A stretch of 31,265 nucleotides of DNA from PNAI01 sp964575715. GTDB taxonomy: Bacteria; Pseudomonadota; Alphaproteobacteria; Rhizobiales; Xanthobacteraceae. The stretch's first letter is position 1. Every line of letters starts with the position of its first letter. Location of the stretch: NCBI GenBank assembly GCA_964575715.1, contig CAZNSG010000306.1, forward strand, positions 1 to 31,265, in the 5' to 3' direction. This document shows, piece by piece, positions 23,875 to 31,265 of this stretch. The position numbers and the translations under genes were made by a program. The notes under the pieces are model-generated. The model made no database searches and was not told the DNA's origin. It saw only the letters and a list, made by a program, of their open reading frames with translations.

Positions 23875-24279
23875 CTATCGCGGCGGATGGTTACGAAAAT
23901 ATTCAGCGTCCTCCGGCCTGACTTTGAAGTCGGCCTTGCCGCGCCAATCGATGTGGCGTGCGAGCATGTCGGAGCCATAGCGCACCCGAAACAGCAGCGT
24001 GCGGGCCGGGCCATTGGCATATTCGTGCAGCTCGCCCGGCGGATGCACGACGAAACAGCCCGGCACCACGTCGATAGTTTCTTGCGGCGTGCGCATTTTG
24101 CCGCCGCCCTGGTAGCAAAAGTAGATCTCCGCTGCGTGCGGGTGGCAGTGATAAGGACTGATCTGGCCAGGCTCCCAGCACGCGACGGTCACATCGCCGT
24201 CCGCGATCTTGCCCAGGATTTTTTCGACATGGTGCTTGGAATCCCAGGCCTGCTCTTTTTCGAGATTAAAGACGTGCAT
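23875..24279 (-). CDS. Cupin domain protein
   Basis: The 134-residue single-domain cupin has motif 1 PYHCHPHAAEIYFCYQGGGKM and motif 2 VPGCFVVHPPGELHEYANG, with His and Glu residues placed to bind a metal. Small cupins of this sort act as dioxygenases, isomerases or sugar-binding proteins. It is divergent from the amidohydrolase at 24411 (131-base gap), and both are plausible aromatic-acid enzymes, so joint regulation is likely. GAGGAG lies 6 bases before the ATG at 24279. Confidence 0.88.
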   Translation of the reverse strand: MHVFNLEKEQAWDSKHHVEKILGKIADGDVTVACWEPGQISPYHCHPHAAEIYFCYQGGGKMRTPQETIDVVPGCFVVHPPGELHEYANGPARTLLFRVRYGSDMLARHIDWRGKADFKVRPEDAEYFRNHPPR

Positions 24280-24410
24280 GTGCTGATCTCCTCAAGAAGG
24301 CAAAGCCGCCGTGGCCGGCATTATGCCGGGTCGTTTTTATGCTGTCTCTAGCGTGACAGGCCCTCTCGCCCCTGATACCAAACGAACCCAAAGCAGGGAG
24401 GGAGCCAAAT

Positions 24411-25379
24411 ATGTTCAAGAAGCCAAATTGTCCGGTCATCACCATCGAGGAGCACTATTGGGACAAGGAACTGGCCAAGACATTTACCGGCGTCGAAGCC
24501 GGTCGGGAGGGCCCGCAGCTGGATCGGCTCTACGACCTTGGCGCGCTCCGGTTGAAGGAAATGGACGAGACCGGCATCGATATCCAGGTGCTCTCCCATG
24601 GTGCGCCCTCGGCGCAGAAGCTGCCGGCGGAAACGGCGGTCGGCATCACGCGCGCGGTCAATGACCGGCTCGCGGCGGCCTGCGCGGCGCACCCCAAGCG
24701 CTTTGCCGCGTTCGCGGCGCTCCCCACCGCCGATCCAAAGGGCGCCGCCGACGAGCTCGATCGCACCGTCACCAAGCTCGGCTTTAAGGGCGCCATGCTG
24801 CATGGCCTCGCCAACGGCGTCTTTCTCGACGACAAGCGGTTCTGGCCGATCTACGAGCGCGCGGTCAAACTCGACGTGCCGATCTATCTCCACCCCGGCC
24901 TGCCCGATGAGCGCGTGATGGATGCCTATTACAACGACTACGCCAAGGAATTTCCCATGGTGGTGCGCGCCGCCTGGGGCTACACGGTCGAAACCGCGAC
25001 GCTCGCCATCCGCATGGTGCTCTCCGGCGTGTTCGAGAAATATCCCAATCTGAAGATCATCCTCGGCCACCTCGGCGAGACGCTGCCGTTTCTCGTTTGG
25101 CGCGTCGATCATGCGCTGGCGCGGCCCGGCGCCGCCAAGCCGCTCAGTTTCCGCGATGTGTTCTGCGGCAATTTTTGGATCACCACGAGCGGCAACTTCT
25201 CCAATCCTGCGCTGCTCTGCTGCGTGCAGGAGATGGGCATCGATCGCATTCTGTTTTCTGTCGACTGGCCGTTCGTGATGAATCCGCCGGGCGTGAAATG
25301 GATGGAGACGGTGCCGCTATGCGACGAGGACAAGGTAAAAATATTGAGCGGCAACACCAAACGGCTTTTGCGTATGTGA
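24411..25379 (+). CDS. Amidohydrolase 2 family protein, gamma-resorcylate-decarboxylase-like
   Basis: The 322-residue TIM-barrel protein belongs to the ACMSD/amidohydrolase_2 family of non-oxidative decarboxylases and hydrolases. The N-terminal metal motif is E13-E-H15 (TIEEHYWD), the E-x-H version seen in gamma-resorcylate (2,6-dihydroxybenzoate) decarboxylase, not the H-x-H of ACMSD. Other segments match: LKEMDETGIDIQVLSHGAP, a metal histidine in IYLHPGLP, ILGHLGE, and the catalytic Asp in FSVDWPF. GGGAGGGAG precedes the ATG at 24411. Divergent with the cupin. The exact substrate is unproven; a hydroxybenzoate is the best guess. Confidence 0.85.
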   Translation: MFKKPNCPVITIEEHYWDKELAKTFTGVEAGREGPQLDRLYDLGALRLKEMDETGIDIQVLSHGAPSAQKLPAETAVGITRAVNDRLAAACAAHPKRFAAFAALPTADPKGAADELDRTVTKLGFKGAMLHGLANGVFLDDKRFWPIYERAVKLDVPIYLHPGLPDERVMDAYYNDYAKEFPMVVRAAWGYTVETATLAIRMVLSGVFEKYPNLKIILGHLGETLPFLVWRVDHALARPGAAKPLSFRDVFCGNFWITTSGNFSNPALLCCVQEMGIDRILFSVDWPFVMNPPGVKWMETVPLCDEDKVKILSGNTKRLLRM

Positions 25380-25380
25380 C

Positions 25381-25414
25381 GCATGACGATTATCTGCGCA
25401 TGACGATTATCTAC
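25381..25414. repeat. 17-bp tandem duplication before the tRNA gene
   Basis: GCATGACGATTATCTGC (25381-25397) is followed directly by GCATGACGATTATCTAC (25398-25414), 16 of 17 identical. It starts on the base after the amidohydrolase stop and ends 26 bases before the tRNA, so it may lie in the tRNA promoter. Confidence 0.9.
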
Positions 25415-25439
25415 GCATGTGACGTTCACATCTACGAGC

Positions 25440-25515
25440 GGGCCCGTAGCTCAATGGTCAGAGCCGACGGCTCATAACCGTCTGGTTGGAGGTTCGAGTC
25501 CTCCCGGGCCCACCA
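25440..25515 (+). tRNA. tRNA with CAU anticodon, probably tRNA-Ile2 (k2C)
   Basis: A complete cloverleaf is encoded, with CCA at 25513-25515. The acceptor stem GGGCCCG pairs with CGGGCCC, the D arm is AGCTC...GAGC, the anticodon stem GACGG/CCGTC carries loop CTCATAA (anticodon CAT), and the T arm is GGAGG-TTCGAGT-CCTCC. The acceptor stem has C4-G69 and C5-G68, and the GACGGCTCATAACCGTC stem resembles tRNA-Ile2 of other bacteria, whose CAU is converted by TilS lysidine to read AUA. Automatic tools often label such genes tRNA-Met; elongator Met cannot be excluded. It is not initiator tRNA (no C1-A72 mismatch and no GGG/CCC in the anticodon stem). Confidence 0.95.
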
Positions 25516-25553
25516 CGCATTCCGCTCGGTACCCAAAGTCTCTGACACCGTTA

Positions 25554-25580
25554 CAAAGGCGCCGAATCCTCGCGCCTTTG
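25554..25580. terminator. Hairpin downstream of the tRNA
   Basis: CAAAGGCGC (25554-25562) and GCGCCTTTG (25572-25580) are perfect inverted repeats with a 9-base loop, 39 bases after the tRNA CCA end. No run of T follows, so it could be a rho-independent-like stop, a processing signal, or part of an attachment site of the adjoining element. The remainder of 25516-25727 shows nothing recognisable. Confidence 0.3.
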
Positions 25581-25727
25581 CGGGGTTGAGATCGGCCAAG
25601 CCCAGTCTCTGCTGAGAGGCAAAACCGCTTGGAGCCTGATTTGGGCCTTTTGTCTCTGCCGTCCGGAAAGCCGTTCCTGGCTCGGTGCTGTTAGCGGGGG
25701 CCGAACTTGGAATAATACTGCCCTAAT

Positions 25728-27302
25728 TCAGGAAGCCAAACCGAGCATGGAGTGCTGGCGGAACCATTCGGCCGGTGCATCTCGCAAGCGAGCAATGCCG
25801 ATGCCACGAGGCAATCGGCCGTCGATTGCAGCCTTCACCAGTGCTGGTGCAATGAAGGCGAGTGAGATCGTCATGTTGACTTGCCGGACGCTGCATTTTT
25901 CACGGGTGGCAATCTGCTCGACATCGGTAACGTTCCCCGTGATGATCTCGTCGAGCCAATGCCGGCCACGAGCTATGGACGTCACGAGCGCAACGCGCGT
26001 CTCAGAGCGAATCGGGCGAACATCCTGTCCATTGGATACTGGTGCAATAACCTCGCGGCGCCGCTTCAGTACGTTCTTTTTCCAGGGGATATTAAGAACC
26101 GCATTATCGGTTTTCCTATTAGCCATCTTTCTTGCAAGTGTTACCGTTAGATTCTCCGCCTGGACTTCGACCCGAACAATAAGGTTGCGCACAAGGTCTT
26201 GGTCAGCGATCGAGACTGAATCTTTGATTTGTTGGCGGACAGACTGCAGGACGAGAGCTTCAATCTCAGGCGCCGGGACGCGCCGAATAGTTCCAGCAAT
26301 CTTGGCCTGCCCTTGTGCGAGCGCTGAAGAGAGATAGTAGCGATACCTCTTGTCGTTCTTGCCGGCGTAGCTCGGCGTCATTCGGTTGCCGCGATCATCG
26401 AAAATACGGCCCATCAGCAACGCCTCAGATTTTGCGCGCGTGGTCGTGTGGTTGGTTCGTTGCTCGTCGAGCTTACGCTGAACCGCCTCAAACAGTTCTC
26501 GATCCAGAATAACGGGCTGCTCGCCGGGATAGACCTCACCCTTGAAGGCAACCTCTCCGATGTAGAACCGGTTTCGAAGGAGATGGGCAAGGGAGCCACG
26601 AGTGAAGGGAATCCCGCCAATAGTCTGGCCGGTCGATAGGCGTCGCACTTTCGTGAAGATCCCGCGTCTGCGAAGATCCTCCATCACCAGATTGAGACTG
26701 CCAAGCTCCGAATAGCGCCGAAAGATCGTCCGGACTCGCTCCGCTTCATTCTTGATCACCACCACCTTGCGGTTTTTGACCTTGTATCCAAGCGGGACCA
26801 TGCCGCCGACCCAAAGCCCCTTCCGCTTGGAGGCGGCGATCTTGTCCCGGATGCGCTCTGAGGTGACCTCGCGTTCGAATTGGGCAAACGACAGCAGAAC
26901 ATTCAGCGTCAATCGCCCCATCGATGTGGTCGTGTTGAACTGTTGGGTGACCGATACGAATGACACCCCATGGCTGTCGAACAACTCGACGAGCTTCGCA
27001 AAGTCGGCCAGCGAGCGGGTCAGCCGATCGACCTTATAGACAACAATGACGTCAACCTTTCCAATCTTCACATCGGCCAACAAGTGCTGCAGTGCAGGTC
27101 GCTCCGTTGAGCCGCCAGAATAGCCGCCGTCATCGTACCGGGTTCGGATCAAGGTCCACGCAGCGTGGGCTTGGCTGTGAATGTAGGCCTCCGAAGCGTC
27201 GCGTTGAGCATCGAGAGAGTTAAATTCCTGATCGAGCCCTTGGTCTGTCGAGACGCGAGTATAGATCGCGCAACGAACTGGCTTGGTGGCCCCAGCCTTC
27301 AT
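25728..27302 (-). CDS. Large serine recombinase (integrase)
   Basis: The 524-residue site-specific recombinase has a resolvase catalytic domain (about residues 8-150: CAIYTRVSTDQ with catalytic Ser18, YDDGGYSGGS, VVYKVDRLTRSL, FAQFEREVTSERIRDKI), a recombinase domain (GYKV, RRIF/RR-type DNA-binding region to about 290) and a zinc-ribbon-like region that lacks cysteines (GRIFDDRGNRMTPSYAG), followed by a C-terminal helical extension. Such proteins integrate phages and genomic islands. Its ATG overlaps the stop of the DUF2924 gene (ATGA, 27299-27302), so it is the last gene of a three-gene operon running toward the tRNA. It probably mobilises the element that includes the terminase and methyltransferase genes. 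Confidence 0.93.
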   Translation of the reverse strand: MKAGATKPVRCAIYTRVSTDQGLDQEFNSLDAQRDASEAYIHSQAHAAWTLIRTRYDDGGYSGGSTERPALQHLLADVKIGKVDVIVVYKVDRLTRSLADFAKLVELFDSHGVSFVSVTQQFNTTTSMGRLTLNVLLSFAQFEREVTSERIRDKIAASKRKGLWVGGMVPLGYKVKNRKVVVIKNEAERVRTIFRRYSELGSLNLVMEDLRRRGIFTKVRRLSTGQTIGGIPFTRGSLAHLLRNRFYIGEVAFKGEVYPGEQPVILDRELFEAVQRKLDEQRTNHTTTRAKSEALLMGRIFDDRGNRMTPSYAGKNDKRYRYYLSSALAQGQAKIAGTIRRVPAPEIEALVLQSVRQQIKDSVSIADQDLVRNLIVRVEVQAENLTVTLARKMANRKTDNAVLNIPWKKNVLKRRREVIAPVSNGQDVRPIRSETRVALVTSIARGRHWLDEIITGNVTDVEQIATREKCSVRQVNMTISLAFIAPALVKAAIDGRLPRGIGIARLRDAPAEWFRQHSMLGLAS

Positions 27303-27802
27303 GGACGAGCCCCATTGGATGGTTTGTCACGCAGGCCAAAGAACCTGGGACCGTTCCAGCGTGTACCGGTCATGGCGAAGGCGACTTTCGACAGGCTTGA
27401 AAAAACCTGGTCATTCCAGGCAAAGCCATCAGCGAGCACCATGACCCGATGCATCCGACCGTTCCATTCGCGGCCCAGCTGGGTCCCAGGTCTTAGGTCG
27501 ACCTTGCGCAGGTTGAGGTCCGCCGCAAGTTTTCCAACGTCTTCAAGTGATCCTGAACGGTTGAGCAGGCGGCGCATCTCGGCATCGAGATCGCCAAAAT
27601 GGTCGGCCTGAAGCCGGTAGGCCAGAACGCGAAACACCAGATGACGGGGAAGGTGAGGGGGCGCTCGCCGCCGGAACACTGTGTGCCATCTGGCTCGCAG
27701 TTCCCCAACATCGAGACCGCGCAATCGCGCGATCTCGATGCCGATCTTCTCTCTATCCGGCGAAGGTGCTGGACGGATCGCCACGTGAGACATGACGCTC
27801 AA
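27299..27802 (-). CDS. DUF2924 family protein
   Basis: The 167-residue protein shows the DUF2924 pattern: IGIEIARLRGLDVGELRARW, PHLPRHLVFRVLAYRLQA, then DLRPGTQLGREWNGRMHRVM, VLADGFAWNDQVFSSLSKVA and MTGTRWNGPRFFGLR. DUF2924 genes sit directly before serine recombinases in many alphaproteobacterial genomic islands. The WNGRMHRVMVL to GTRWNGPRFFG part looks like a DNA-binding or recombination-accessory domain, but no activity is known to me. The start ATG at 27802 overlaps the DUF3489 stop, and its own stop overlaps the recombinase start; both are ATGA. Together this indicates one translationally coupled unit. Confidence 0.85.
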   Translation of the reverse strand: MSVMSHVAIRPAPSPDREKIGIEIARLRGLDVGELRARWHTVFRRRAPPHLPRHLVFRVLAYRLQADHFGDLDAEMRRLLNRSGSLEDVGKLAADLNLRKVDLRPGTQLGREWNGRMHRVMVLADGFAWNDQVFSSLSKVAFAMTGTRWNGPRFFGLRDKPSNGARP

Positions 27803-28161
27803 GCTGAACGATGGCTCGGCCGGCGGCGACTGGAGTGAGTGCTTCCAGTGTCAGCAATGCGGTAGATTCGATTGCCATCGACTTTCTTCGAACCAAGTTT
27901 AAGTCGAAGCCGTTTGCGCACAACGCCCGCGAAGAAGCCACGAACCGAATGCTGCTGCCAGCCGGTTGCCTTCATCACTGCTGCGATCGTTGTGCCAGCC
28001 GGCGCACGTAGCATCTCAATCACGTGAGATTGCTTTGAACTACGCTCGCCCTTTTCTTTTCGATCGTTTGAAGATGGTGCTTTAATTGGTTGTGATGGCT
28101 GGGCAGAGATGACTCGTGCCGCTACGACTTCAGAGGTGCGCTTGTTTGCAAGTTTTGGCAT
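27799..28161 (-). CDS. DUF3489 family protein
   Basis: The 120-residue protein has the DUF3489 core: SKQSHVIEMLRAPAGTTIAA, VMKATGWQQHSVRGFFAGVV and RKRLRLKLGSKKVDGNRIYRI, a short winged-helix-like fold probably binding DNA. The N-terminal 40 residues are low-complexity and basic. I use the ATG at 28161 (MPKLANKRTSE), which has GGAGG upstream; the ATG at 28191 is within the leader. First gene of the DUF3489-DUF2924-recombinase operon. Its promoter should lie in 28162-28545. Confidence 0.85.
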   Translation of the reverse strand: MPKLANKRTSEVVAARVISAQPSQPIKAPSSNDRKEKGERSSKQSHVIEMLRAPAGTTIAAVMKATGWQQHSVRGFFAGVVRKRLRLKLGSKKVDGNRIYRIADTGSTHSSRRRPSHRSA

Positions 28162-28545
28162 CGGGATCCTCCATTCGGGTTTCGGCGGCATTGCGCCGCC
28201 ACCACCGAAGCCCCACCTCGGCCATCAAGCCGGCGGGGCTGGATCCCGAGGTGCGCCTTGCGCCCGGAACGGTCACACTACCGCTCTGTTCGAATGGGAA
28301 TGCCAGTCCTTTCTGGATAATCTTATTGCTGGTTTGGGGCACACTGGAGCCAATCAATTCAAAGGCTGACGCCTAACTCCCAATGAGGAGCCCCTCGGTA
28401 ATCGTGCGAGGTTTTTACTGGTACGGATCCACACAATTCCTTGCGAGTGTTCATATCCATTGATCGACTGAAATATTCCATAATGGACGTTACGCGCCGC
28501 CAGCAAGTGGCGATCAATTGAGTCAGGATGAACTCCGCTATTCGA
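28162..28545. other. Gap between terminase and DUF3489 genes
   Basis: Both flanking genes run on the minus strand, so this 384-base stretch should contain the terminase transcript end and the promoter of the DUF3489 operon. I cannot place either. Short open frames cover it in several frames, but none has family features. It is less GC-rich than core DNA, like the rest of the element. Confidence 0.4.
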
Positions 28546-29955
28546 TTAGCACCCCCTAACCCATGATAGCGTGCCGTCGTAGCCTGACGGTTCATAAGCA
28601 AGTGCCTGGCTGATGCTGTCCACTTGGTCGTCGTTTTTACCCTGCGGGAACACGAGCAGTTCGGCTTCGAGCTCCGGCAGGAACGACGCTCCTTTGGGGA
28701 AATGCACGAGTCCGGCGGCAAACTTGGCTTGTTGAACATAAAGCCGCCCAATCTTGTCCCGATGCACCGGAATCGGCTCGACGACAGAGCGGTGGACTTT
28801 ACGCAGCTCCTGAGCCAGCGCGACACCGGTGGATGCGTCCTCGATCAAAATGGCGTCAGGCTTATAACGCTCTGCGAGCTTCAGTGCGATGTCGCGTAGC
28901 AGCGGGTATTCATAGCGCCCGCGCACTACATCGAGCAGGAAAAAGTTTTTATCGTTCAGCAGCCAAATCGTGCACACGCTCCAATCGTTTTGTGCGCCAT
29001 CTTTAGCGGCAGTGTCCCAACTCATAATGACCTTCGCCCGGTAGGTGCGCTCGGGAAGCTTGTCATAGTAGCGCAGCCATTCCCGGTGAATCATCACCCC
29101 ACCCGGCGGCACCGGGCACTGCTGATACTGCGCTGCGAAGACGTCGGGTCCCAACTCTCTTCGCAAGTTTTCCAGCACCGCCAAAGGTTCACGCTCCGGG
29201 TTTAAAGCTTCACCTGCGCGGCGTTTGTGGACCTTGCCCTCGCCGATTGCGACCTCCTCGTCAACCTCTGCGATGGCCGGCAGGCTTAGAACGGTCCAAT
29301 CCGCGGAATTTTCGAGAAGATAGCCCGTAAGGTCATTCAGGTGCACTCGCTGCATGACAACGATGATTGTGCCTGTCGCCTTGTTATCGAGCCGAGAGCG
29401 CAGCGTGCTTGAAAACCAATTGTTTAGATGTTTCCGCTGAGCGTCGGACTGCGCATCGATCGGCTTTTGTGGATCGTCGATGATGAAGCAATCTCCACCG
29501 AGACCGGTGAGCGTGGCATACACGGACGTTGTTATTCGAAAACCACGACTCGTAGTGTATACGTCGGAATCCGCCGAACGTGAGATTCGCATATCGGGGA
29601 AGGCTTGGCAGTACCATCCTGACTCCACGATCGAGCGAGAATCATTACCGTGCTTTGCGGCAAGGTCCCCGCCATAGCTGATGCCAAAGATCTTGCGGCG
29701 AGGATTGTGTCCCAATAAATAGGCCGGGAAAGCCACCGAGACCATGATTGATTTGAGCGAGCGAGGCGGCAGGTTGATGATCAGTCGCGTCACCTTACCA
29801 GTTCGAACCCTCTCCAATTGGTAGGCAATTGCTTCGATGTGCCAATTTGGCAGGAACGGTGCGCCGGGGTTGAGAGTCAGCATGCAGCGGTGCAGAAAAG
29901 CCTGAAAGTCCGAGCGCAGGGCCGCATTGAGAAAGTCTTGATCAGTGCGATTCAT
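28546..29955 (-). CDS. Phage terminase large subunit
   Basis: The 469-residue packaging motor ATPase/nuclease has an unusual Walker A PPRSLKS (residues 63-69), Walker B and catalytic residues in GGDCFIIDDPQKP, a coupling region TGTIIVVMQRVHLNDL, and a C-terminal RNase H-like nuclease with VIMSWDTAAKDG (first Asp), AILIEDASTG (middle Asp or Glu) and FPQGKNDDQVDSISQALAY (late Asp). It would cleave and pump phage DNA into proheads. Its ATG overlaps the DUF5681 stop by 4 bases. Expected structural genes (portal, capsid) are not seen in the minus-strand downstream direction; the recombinase operon follows instead, so this may be a degraded phage or satellite. Confidence 0.9.
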   Translation of the reverse strand: MNRTDQDFLNAALRSDFQAFLHRCMLTLNPGAPFLPNWHIEAIAYQLERVRTGKVTRLIINLPPRSLKSIMVSVAFPAYLLGHNPRRKIFGISYGGDLAAKHGNDSRSIVESGWYCQAFPDMRISRSADSDVYTTSRGFRITTSVYATLTGLGGDCFIIDDPQKPIDAQSDAQRKHLNNWFSSTLRSRLDNKATGTIIVVMQRVHLNDLTGYLLENSADWTVLSLPAIAEVDEEVAIGEGKVHKRRAGEALNPEREPLAVLENLRRELGPDVFAAQYQQCPVPPGGVMIHREWLRYYDKLPERTYRAKVIMSWDTAAKDGAQNDWSVCTIWLLNDKNFFLLDVVRGRYEYPLLRDIALKLAERYKPDAILIEDASTGVALAQELRKVHRSVVEPIPVHRDKIGRLYVQQAKFAAGLVHFPKGASFLPELEAELLVFPQGKNDDQVDSISQALAYEPSGYDGTLSWVRGC

Positions 29956-30389
29956 GGCTTTTCCTCTTTTATTACGCGCTGAGCATCCAGCCTCCGGGCG
30001 AAAGCTTCCAGGACTTCCCGATCGTCGTCGTTGATGTCGTGTCGTTGAAGCTCGCCTGATACCATTGCGGCGTAGCGATTGAGCAAAAATGCAGCACTCT
30101 TGGTGTTACCTTTCAGCGAGTCGTCGGTGATCCGCAGAAGTATCCCTTCCAGAACAGTGATCTTCCGCACCCGGTCTCCCGATCGGCTGTCTATCTTGCG
30201 CTGGAAAATCTCGCGCAGAATGGTGGACTCGTTCTTTGCGCCCTTAGGCCGACCCTTTGGGTTGCCGCTGGTTCCGGGCTTGAACCGGGTTTCTCGCGGA
30301 GGCTTGCCGTAGCCAACTTCGCCGTCACGGCTGCCGCGACGGCGACGAGCGTTTGACGGCGGTTTCCCCCGTGAGCGTTTCCTGCTCAT
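29952..30389 (-). CDS. DUF5681 family protein, probable small-terminase-like
   Basis: The 145-residue protein starts with a very basic tail (SRKRSRGKPPSNARRRRGSR), then the DUF5681 signature RFKPGTSGNPKGRPKGAKNE, followed by helices with TILREIFQRKI and KSAAFLLNRYAAMV. DUF5681 proteins are typically encoded before a terminase large subunit and may act as DNA-binding small subunits; the function is unproven. It overlaps the methyltransferase stop and the terminase start, ATGA on both sides. Confidence 0.85.
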   Translation of the reverse strand: MSRKRSRGKPPSNARRRRGSRDGEVGYGKPPRETRFKPGTSGNPKGRPKGAKNESTILREIFQRKIDSRSGDRVRKITVLEGILLRITDDSLKGNTKSAAFLLNRYAAMVSGELQRHDINDDDREVLEAFARRLDAQRVIKEEKP

Positions 30390-31219
30390 TTCGCCCTCGT
30401 CTTGTTCTTGGCGGAACGAGCTGTCGCGACCTCATCGAAGGTCTGGCCAGTCGCCTTCAGAATGGCGTCGCGCTTCGTATGCCGCTGCCAGCGCCGAATA
30501 CTGGCGTCGACATACAATGGATCGATCTCAATCCCGTAGGCACGCCGGCCGACTCGCTCAGCGGCGAGTACCGTGCTGCCGGCGCCGAGAAAGCAATCGA
30601 GAACAAGATCGCCACGACTCGTGCAGTCGCGCATGGCGTCAGCAATCATCGCCACCGGCTTGACGGTCGGGTGGGCGGCAAGATCGTCCATACGACCGGC
30701 ACGGAATGTATTTGAACCGGGGTAGGTCCAAACATTCGATCGATTACGGCCGTGCCGGCCAAGTTCGATATTGTTCTGGTGCGGCGCAATGCCGTTTTTC
30801 AACAGGCAAATCAATTCGTGCTGGGATCTATAGAACGAGCCTTGCCCAGCGTTGGTCTTGTTCCAAACAATCAGATTTTCAAGTTTGGCATAGGTGGCTT
30901 CACCCGCGGCCAGCAGGTCGCAGATATGGCGCCAATCCATGCAGATGTAGTGGAGGGAACCCCCGACACTATACTTGACCAGGTGTGAGAGCCAGCTCAG
31001 CAGGAATTTTCTGAATTCCTTAGACGACATTTCGCCGGACGCCTCAAAGAATTCGCCATGTTGAATCTTGCCACGGCCTTGGACTGTGCGAATTCGGAGG
31101 TTGTAAGGCGGGTCAGTGAACACCATCGCTGCCCGGTTGCCACCCATGAGTTTCTTGAAGTCGGAAGGTTGCTTGGCATCACCGCACAACGAGCTATGCG
31201 CAAAAGTTGGTGACGGCAT
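30386..31219 (-). CDS. Site-specific DNA methyltransferase (beta-type N6A/N4C), open at right edge
   Basis: At least 277 residues. The catalytic motif TDPPYNL (residues 35-41) comes first and the AdoMet-binding FLGAGSTVLAAERVGRRAYG near 208-227 comes later, the order of beta-class amino-methyltransferases. SSLCGDAKQPSDFKKLM just before DPPY matches the region that follows a ParB-like N-terminal domain in phage-associated fused methylases. The reading frame has no stop up to the window edge (31265), so the true N-terminus, perhaps with a ParB domain, may lie outside; the ATG at 31219 is only the first in-window start. No restriction enzyme gene accompanies it, so it is a solitary, probably phage-protective methylase. 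Confidence 0.9.
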   Translation of the reverse strand: MPSPTFAHSSLCGDAKQPSDFKKLMGGNRAAMVFTDPPYNLRIRTVQGRGKIQHGEFFEASGEMSSKEFRKFLLSWLSHLVKYSVGGSLHYICMDWRHICDLLAAGEATYAKLENLIVWNKTNAGQGSFYRSQHELICLLKNGIAPHQNNIELGRHGRNRSNVWTYPGSNTFRAGRMDDLAAHPTVKPVAMIADAMRDCTSRGDLVLDCFLGAGSTVLAAERVGRRAYGIEIDPLYVDASIRRWQRHTKRDAILKATGQTFDEVATARSAKNKTRAK

Positions 31220-31265
31220 GAAGGGGTAAGGCGGCGTATCGTGGGGGTGTTCAACGCCTCCACTT

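Noticed and set aside
25440..25515. Initiator tRNA-Met
   Set aside because: The acceptor stem is fully paired at position 1-72 and the anticodon stem lacks the three consecutive G-C pairs of initiator tRNA.
25490..25515. tRNA 3' end as a proven attachment site
   Set aside because: No second copy of the tRNA end is found in the window and serine recombinases usually use non-tRNA sites; the other boundary is outside.

Overview
The window is high-GC chromosomal DNA of an alphaproteobacterium, most likely Hyphomicrobiales (Rhizobiales) near the Bradyrhizobium/Xanthobacteraceae group. The basis is a dnaG-rpoD pair with a DnaG of the Bradyrhizobium kind that lacks the usual zinc ligands, a DUF3489-DUF2924-serine recombinase triad, CtrA-type TTAA-N7-TTAA boxes, and many small palindromic intergenic repeats. 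I recognised families from the protein sequences alone; no database search was run.

Layout. 1-2436: a repeat-rich edge with a 34-codon relic of an alpha/beta hydrolase, a RecD/Dda-like helicase and two nested palindromic elements. 2437-4632: a membrane chemoreceptor behind two CtrA-like boxes. 4989-7311: a DpgC-like dioxygenase and a decapitated paaK-like ligase, bracketed by a 200-bp imperfect direct repeat whose second copy abuts an ABC-F ATPase gene. 9568-11437: a Bug-type solute-binding protein and a brnT-brnA toxin-antitoxin pair. 11741-16794: dnaG, rpoD and a DUF4160-DUF2442 pair followed by a 33-bp copy of rpoD region 4.2. 17150-18073: an AT-richer HNH endonuclease with a PUA/EVE-like front half. 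18074-25379: mostly single metabolic or uncharacterised genes (cyclase, exonuclease, NTF2-like, PilZ, cupin, gamma-resorcylate-decarboxylase-like amidohydrolase). 25440-31265: a CAU tRNA (probably Ile2), then an all-minus-strand integrated element with a large serine recombinase, DUF2924, DUF3489, terminase large subunit, DUF5681 and a DNA methyltransferase open at the right edge.

How it fits together. dnaG-rpoD is the core macromolecular-synthesis locus. The accessory content is a set of small modules (BrnTA, DUF4160/DUF2442, HNH nuclease, phage-like packaging genes) in a chromosome heavily colonised by short palindromic repeats. The repeats are the most unusual part. They are nested inside one another, inner families share GTCAT...ATGAC ends, and paired 26-bp palindromes vary between sites by matched changes in both arms. 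Several genes end on a stop codon lying in or at the edge of a repeat, and one exonuclease takes its last 26 residues from a repeat.
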